Below are positions 61,043 to 64,000 of a stretch of 64,000 bases of DNA, in pieces. The stretch is from Massilia sp. H-1 (GTDB lineage Bacteria; Pseudomonadota; Gammaproteobacteria; Burkholderiales; Burkholderiaceae_D), in contig CP087969.1 in the NCBI GenBank assembly GCA_024703915.1, forward strand, positions 4,340,001 through 4,404,000, written 5' to 3'. The position numbers were made by a program, and so were the translations under genes. The notes below the pieces were generated by a model. That model was not told where the DNA came from. It saw only the letters and a program-made list of their open reading frames with translations, and ran no database searches. How positions within the stretch are numbered: the first letter of the stretch is position 1; every line of letters starts with the position of its first letter.

Positions 61043-61754
61043 ATGAAGAAATTTCTGTTCTGCCTTTCCCTGATGCTGTGCGGCGCCGCGTTCGCGGCCG
61101 AGCTGGACGATGCGAATGCCTTGTTCGACAAGAAGAGCTATCCGCAGGCCATGCAGCTCTATACCAAGCTGGCCAATGCTTAAGCAATGCCGAGGCCCAG
61201 GTCAGGCTCGGCCAGATGTATTTGTATGGGGAAGCGGGTACGGTCGACATGGCCAAGGCCGAGGCGCTGTTCAAGAAATCGGCCGCCAAGGGCAACAAGA
61301 CCGCCGTCGCGTCGCTCGACATGATGCGCAAGCGCGAGGCGCGCAAGACCGACATCGCCTACTGGATGTCCGGTTATGACGGCGCGGAACTGAGCAGCGG
61401 CCAGTACCGCTGCCCGGTGCCGCGCATTCCGGCGATGTCCAAGATCAATGAAGAGATCACCGCCGTGTCCGGCAAGGTCAATGCCTGGCAGGAATGCTAT
61501 AACGCCTTCGTGGTGAACCTGAACGATTCCGCGCCCCTGACCAAGCGCATTCCGAAAGACGTCGCCGACCTGATGACCAAGGATGAAATGGACAAGGCGA
61601 CGACCCATCTGGACGGTGTGTATACCAACCTGGTGGAATCGGCGCGGTGACGGCCAAGCTGCTGCTGGCCGACTACGCCGTGTGGCGCGATGCCACCGAT
61701 GCCTACGTCTTACAGCACAACAAGATGGTCAAGGACGCCAAGGGCAAGGATTAG
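61043..61754 (+). CDS. Exported Sel1-repeat-type protein
   Basis: About 236 residues. Signal peptide MKKFLFCLSLMLCGAAFAAE; then tetratricopeptide/Sel1-like repeats (ANALFDKKSYPQAMQLYTKLANA; NAEAQVRLGQMYLYGEAGTVDMAKAEALFKKSAAKGNK, the G-x-G-Y-x4-G pattern). The C-terminal domain has two Cys (YRCPVPRIP; WQECYNAF) that may form a disulfide. No named function. The frame breaks at 61179-61187 (GCTTAAGC) and near 61648. Stop overlaps the convergent GST stop. Confidence 0.75.
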
Positions 61755-62355
61755 GCGCGGCTGTCGTAGGGATGGCGCCAGCCGGGCAGGGCGGCAATCC
61801 GGTCCAGCCAGGCTTGCACCGCGGGCGGCACCGTGATGCCAGCCTGTTCCGGCCAGAACAGATAGGCGCACAGGGACAGATCGGCCACGCTCGGACGCTC
61901 GTCCAGCACGAAGGCGCGGCCGTCGGCCAGTTCGTCTTCGAGGCGCGCCAGATCGTCCGCCAGCCGCAGGCGGAGCATGGCTTCCACCGCGGGCGCGAGC
62001 CCGCCTTGCGTGAAATTCAGACCGTAGCGCAGGTTAGGCAGCGAAAAGCCGATCCGGTTCGCTTCCCAGAACAGCCATTCGCGCACACGGGCCATGCGCT
62101 GCGGCGTTTCGCCGCCCAGCGCACCGCTGTACCCGGCAAGATGGAGGAGGATGGCATTCGATTGCACGAAGGGCTGGCTTGGCGTGCAGGAGCAGGGGCA
62201 CTTCGCCGTACTTGGCCAGCGAACGGAAGGGTTCGGGCCGGGCCGCGCGACGCCCAGATCGATTTCAGTGTAGTGGTGGGCGATGCTTAGGCAAGCCACA
62301 GCGCAAGGCTGACCTTGTAGCTGTGGCCGGACTCGCGGTTGCCGAACAGTTGCAT
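61751..62355 (-). CDS. Glutathione S-transferase family protein
   Basis: About 202 residues. Thioredoxin-like N domain (MQLFGNRESGHSYKVSLALWLA..HHYTEIDLGV, PFVQSNAILLHLAGYSG, the SNAI(L/I) substrate loop) and an alpha-helical C domain (RVREWLFWEANRIGFSLPNLRY; FVLDERPSVADLSLCAYLFWPEQAGI, the D-x-S-x-A-D capping box). Start at 62355 restores the missing N terminus across the break at 62285-62292 (GCTTAGGC). Second break near 62180-62250. Substrate unknown. Confidence 0.8.
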
Positions 62356-62368
62356 GCCCGGCTTGCGC

Positions 62369-63005
62369 TCAGTGCCAGCTGCGCATCAGGCCCACAGCCA
62401 GGCCTTCGAGCGCGAAATCATCGTGCTCCGGATCGACGCGGATGACTTTGAAGTCCGGATTTTCCGGCAGCAGCTCGATCAGCGAGCCGGTCTTTTTGTA
62501 GCGCTTGACGGTTACGTCTTCGCCGATGCGGGCCACGACGATCTGGCCATTCTTGGCGCTATCGACCTTTTTGACGGCCAGCAGGTCGCCATCCATGATG
62601 CTTAGCGTCGCGCATCGACCAACCCTTCACCTTGAGCAGGAAGTCCGGCTTGGACGAGAACATGGCCGGGTCCACGCTGTAGGTCGCTTCCACGTGTTCC
62701 TGCGCCAGGATGGGCGAACCGGCGGCCACGCGGCCGACCAGCGGCAAGGACATCATCAGCGTTGGCGGCGGCATCGGGATCACGTCCAGGCTGGCGCCGA
62801 TCAGGCGGATGCCGCGCGAGGTGCCGGGGGAAATTTCGATCGCGCCTTTGCGGGCCAGGGCTTGCAGATGCTCCTCGGCCGCGTTGGCCGATTTGAAACC
62901 CAGTTCGTTGGCGATTTCCGCGCGGGGTCGGGGGAAGCCCGTGTTGTCGATCGCATCCTTGATCAGGTTGAGGATCTGTTCCTGGCGTGGCGTGAGCTTG
63001 ATCAT
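62369..63005 (-). CDS. lexA: SOS repressor LexA
   Basis: About 213 residues. N-terminal winged helix (MIKLTPRQEQILNLIKDAIDNTGFPRPRAEIANELGFKSANAAEEHLQAL), Ala-Gly autocleavage site in LVGRVAAGSPILAQEHVE, nucleophilic Ser in FLLKVKGWSMRDAGIMDGDLLAV, and catalytic Lys in IVVARIGEDVTVKRYKKTG. One frame break at 62596-62605 (ATGCTTAGCG inside SMRDA-GIMDG). Two SOS boxes lie just upstream, so it is autoregulated. GST lies 13 bp downstream on the same strand. Confidence 0.95.
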
Positions 63006-63018
63006 GGGTGGTTGGGCG

Positions 63019-63034
63019 CTGTTTGTATGAACAG
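63019..63034. promoter_or_regulatory. SOS (LexA) box 1
   Basis: CTGTTTGTATGAACAG: CTGT-N8-ACAG, 14 bases before the lexA start. Adjacent to box 2 with one base between. Confidence 0.8.
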
Positions 63035-63035
63035 A

Positions 63036-63051
63036 CTGTATTTTTGTACAG
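63036..63051. promoter_or_regulatory. SOS (LexA) box 2
   Basis: CTGTATTTTTGTACAG with flanking GA...TA, close to the E. coli consensus. Tandem with box 1; both lie between divergent lexA and the DUF29 gene. Confidence 0.9.
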
Positions 63052-63135
63052 TATTTCGGCTAATGCAAGTATTAAATGCGGATTTGCCTGAATTATTTGC
63101 AGTTTGGGGTGTCCAATCGGCGAAAGGAGGGCGAA

Positions 63136-63597
63136 ATGAACCATTCCGACCTACCCGCGCCCAAATTGGACGACGATTTTGTTCTCTGGATGGAACACCA
63201 GATCCGCCTGTTGCGCGACCAGCAGTTCTCTCAGCTTGACATGCCCAATCTGTTGGACGAACTGGAGTACACCGTGAGCTCACAAAAGCACAAATTGGCG
63301 GGAAGCTTGCGGGTGCTGATGACGCACCTGCTCAAGTGCGAATACCAGTCGTGGCGTCGTTCCCCGAGCTGGATCCATTCAATTGTCGCGCATCGCAACA
63401 ATATCGAGCGTCTGCTTGAGGAAAGCCCAAGCCTGGCCCGTCAGCTCAAGGTATATGCCGAGAGGGAATACCGACGCGCCTTGCGCCAGGCTGTAGCAGA
63501 AACCGGGCTGCCCAGGGATGCTTTTCCGGCATCGTTGCCCTTTAGTGAGGCGCAGCTCCAGGACCACGACTTCATCCCCACGCTCTCCGGGAAATAA
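63136..63597 (+). CDS. DUF29-family protein, divergent from lexA
   Basis: 153 residues. KLDDDFVLWMEHQIRLLRDQQFSQLDMPNLLDELEYTVSSQKHKLAGSLRVLMTHLLKCEYQ matches the DUF29 N-terminal helix bundle (F-x-W-x-E-Q...LD-x-x-NL-x-E-E-L pattern), followed by SWIHSIVAHRNNIERLLEESPSL and a Pro-rich end. Start ATG 63136 has an excellent RBS (AAAGGAGGGC). It shares the intergenic region containing the SOS boxes, so DNA-damage control is plausible. Function of DUF29 unknown. Confidence 0.85.
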   Translation: MNHSDLPAPKLDDDFVLWMEHQIRLLRDQQFSQLDMPNLLDELEYTVSSQKHKLAGSLRVLMTHLLKCEYQSWRRSPSWIHSIVAHRNNIERLLEESPSLARQLKVYAEREYRRALRQAVAETGLPRDAFPASLPFSEAQLQDHDFIPTLSGK

Positions 63598-63602
63598 GGG
63601 GA

Positions 63603-63632
63603 TTGTCAGGACAGGTCATTCCGCGCTATAAT
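63603..63632 (+). promoter_or_regulatory. Sigma-70-type promoter of rpsF
   Basis: TTGTCA (63603-63608) and TATAAT (63627-63632) separated by 18 bases, about 80 bp before rpsF. The GCTTAAGC just downstream (63634-63641) probably hides another miscalled GCCGGC. Confidence 0.7.
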
Positions 63633-63708
63633 TGCTTAAGCTTTCCCTTCCCACACTCGTCTTGACGCCGAGGTGGGCATTTGTTTAAACGTCCCTAAGG
63701 AGTTATAC

Positions 63709-64000
63709 ATGCGTCATTATGAAATCGTTTTTATCGTCCATCCGGACCAAAGCGAGCAAGTCCCGGCGATGATCGAGCGTTACAAAGCCAGCGTAACCAC
63801 GCGCGGCGGTAGCGTTCATCGCGTTGAAGACTGGGGCCGTCGTCAGATGGCTTACTCGATCCAGAAGCTGCCAAAAGCGCACTACATCTGCATGAACATC
63901 GAATGCGACAACGAGACCCTCGTGGAACTCGAAACCGCCTTCAAATTCAATGATGCCGTGCTGCGTCACCTCACCGTTAAGATGAAGAAGGCTGAAACCG
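63709..64000 (+). CDS. rpsF: 30S ribosomal protein S6 (partial, 3' end outside window)
   Basis: MRHYEIVFIVHPDQSEQVPAMIERYKASVTTRGGSVHRVEDWGRRQMAYSIQKLPKAHYICMNIECDNETLVELE, then NDAVLRHLTVKM. RBS AAGGAG at 63697-63702. The window ends after 97 codons. Usually followed by priB, rpsR and rplI. Confidence 0.96.
   Translation, partial: MRHYEIVFIVHPDQSEQVPAMIERYKASVTTRGGSVHRVEDWGRRQMAYSIQKLPKAHYICMNIECDNETLVELETAFKFNDAVLRHLTVKMKKAET

Noticed and set aside
81..62292. Mass pseudogenisation of the region
   Set aside because: Breaks occur at one motif, affect essential genes and leave all conserved residues intact on either side; true decay would be random and include missense change.
81..62292. Programmed frameshifting or stop-codon recoding at TTAAG/TTAG words
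   Set aside because: The insertions differ in length (+1 or +2), lack slippery sequence and stem-loop, and occur in genes with no history of recoding.
81..62292. Mobile-element footprints (target duplications) at GCTTAAGC
   Set aside because: No duplicated flanks; the word replaces six expected bases with eight, instead of adding a duplicated target.

Overview
The window is about 64 kb of GC-rich betaproteobacterial chromosome, most likely from the Oxalobacteraceae (Massilia/Telluria/Janthinobacterium group). Three things point there: the gene order leuC-ecn-leuD-leuB-asd-fimV-truA-trpFBA ... accD-folC-SPOR-cvpA-purF, the OmpA paralogs, and the Tad locus. This is judged from gene content and protein features, not from a search. 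No tRNA, rRNA, CRISPR array, IS element or prophage was recognised.

The dominant oddity is technical. Most long genes are broken by small frameshifts, and the breaks carry a recurrent signature. Where the protein demands Ala-Gly (or Pro-Ala) encoded by GCCGGC, the sequence reads GCTTAAGC, GCCTAAGC, GCTTAGCC, GCCTAGCC or similar, usually with 1-2 extra bases and an artificial TAA or TAG stop. Conserved housekeeping genes (accD, folC, purF, trpB, leuC, asd, truA, lexA) carry it, so I read it as a systematic consensus or basecalling error, probably at a modified GCCGGC motif, and not as gene decay. Genes are therefore annotated across their full reconstructed span, with the breaks noted.

Layout: (1) 19-6454, + strand: a galactofuranose-type ABC sugar importer (ytfQ, ytfR, ytfT, yjfF), a GH43 glycosidase and a LysR-type regulator. 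(2) 6622-10420: two OmpA-family porins flanking an ice-binding-like DUF3494 lipoprotein. (3) 10489-14767: class-3 aldehyde dehydrogenase (-), ahpC-ahpD peroxide defence (+), a 38-residue membrane peptide (-) and a glycine-zipper surface protein (+). (4) 14832-17296, - strand: Crp/Fnr regulator, NarL-type response regulator and UspA. (5) 17714-24413: cheZ-cheA and two paralogous multidomain SseB-like proteins. (6) 24577-35850: leucine biosynthesis with an entericidin gene, asd, fimV, truA, trpF, trpB, trpA. (7) 35856-52339, - strand: a complete Tad/Flp pilus locus of about 16.5 kb, read from a sensor kinase and LuxR-type regulator through two Flp-like pilins, prepilin peptidase, cpaB, secretin, TadE/TadG-type pseudopilins, cpaE, tadA, tadB and tadC to a TadD-like lipoprotein. 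It sits inside the trpA-accD interval, which is contiguous in many relatives. (8) 52699-59211: accD, folC, SPOR protein, cvpA, purF and a sulfhydrylase/cystathionine-synthase family enzyme. (9) 59400-64000: M61-like metallopeptidase (-), Sel1-repeat protein (+), GST (-), lexA (-) with two tandem SOS boxes, a DUF29 gene (+) and the start of rpsF (+).

No wholly new system can be claimed. The leads most worth following are the GCCGGC signature, the unusual accessory genes in the Tad locus (an ICMT-like methyltransferase, a winged-helix ATPase and a second tiny Flp-like pilin), the paralogous SseB/DUF805 proteins beside cheZA, and three shared palindromes 80-100 bp upstream of envelope genes.
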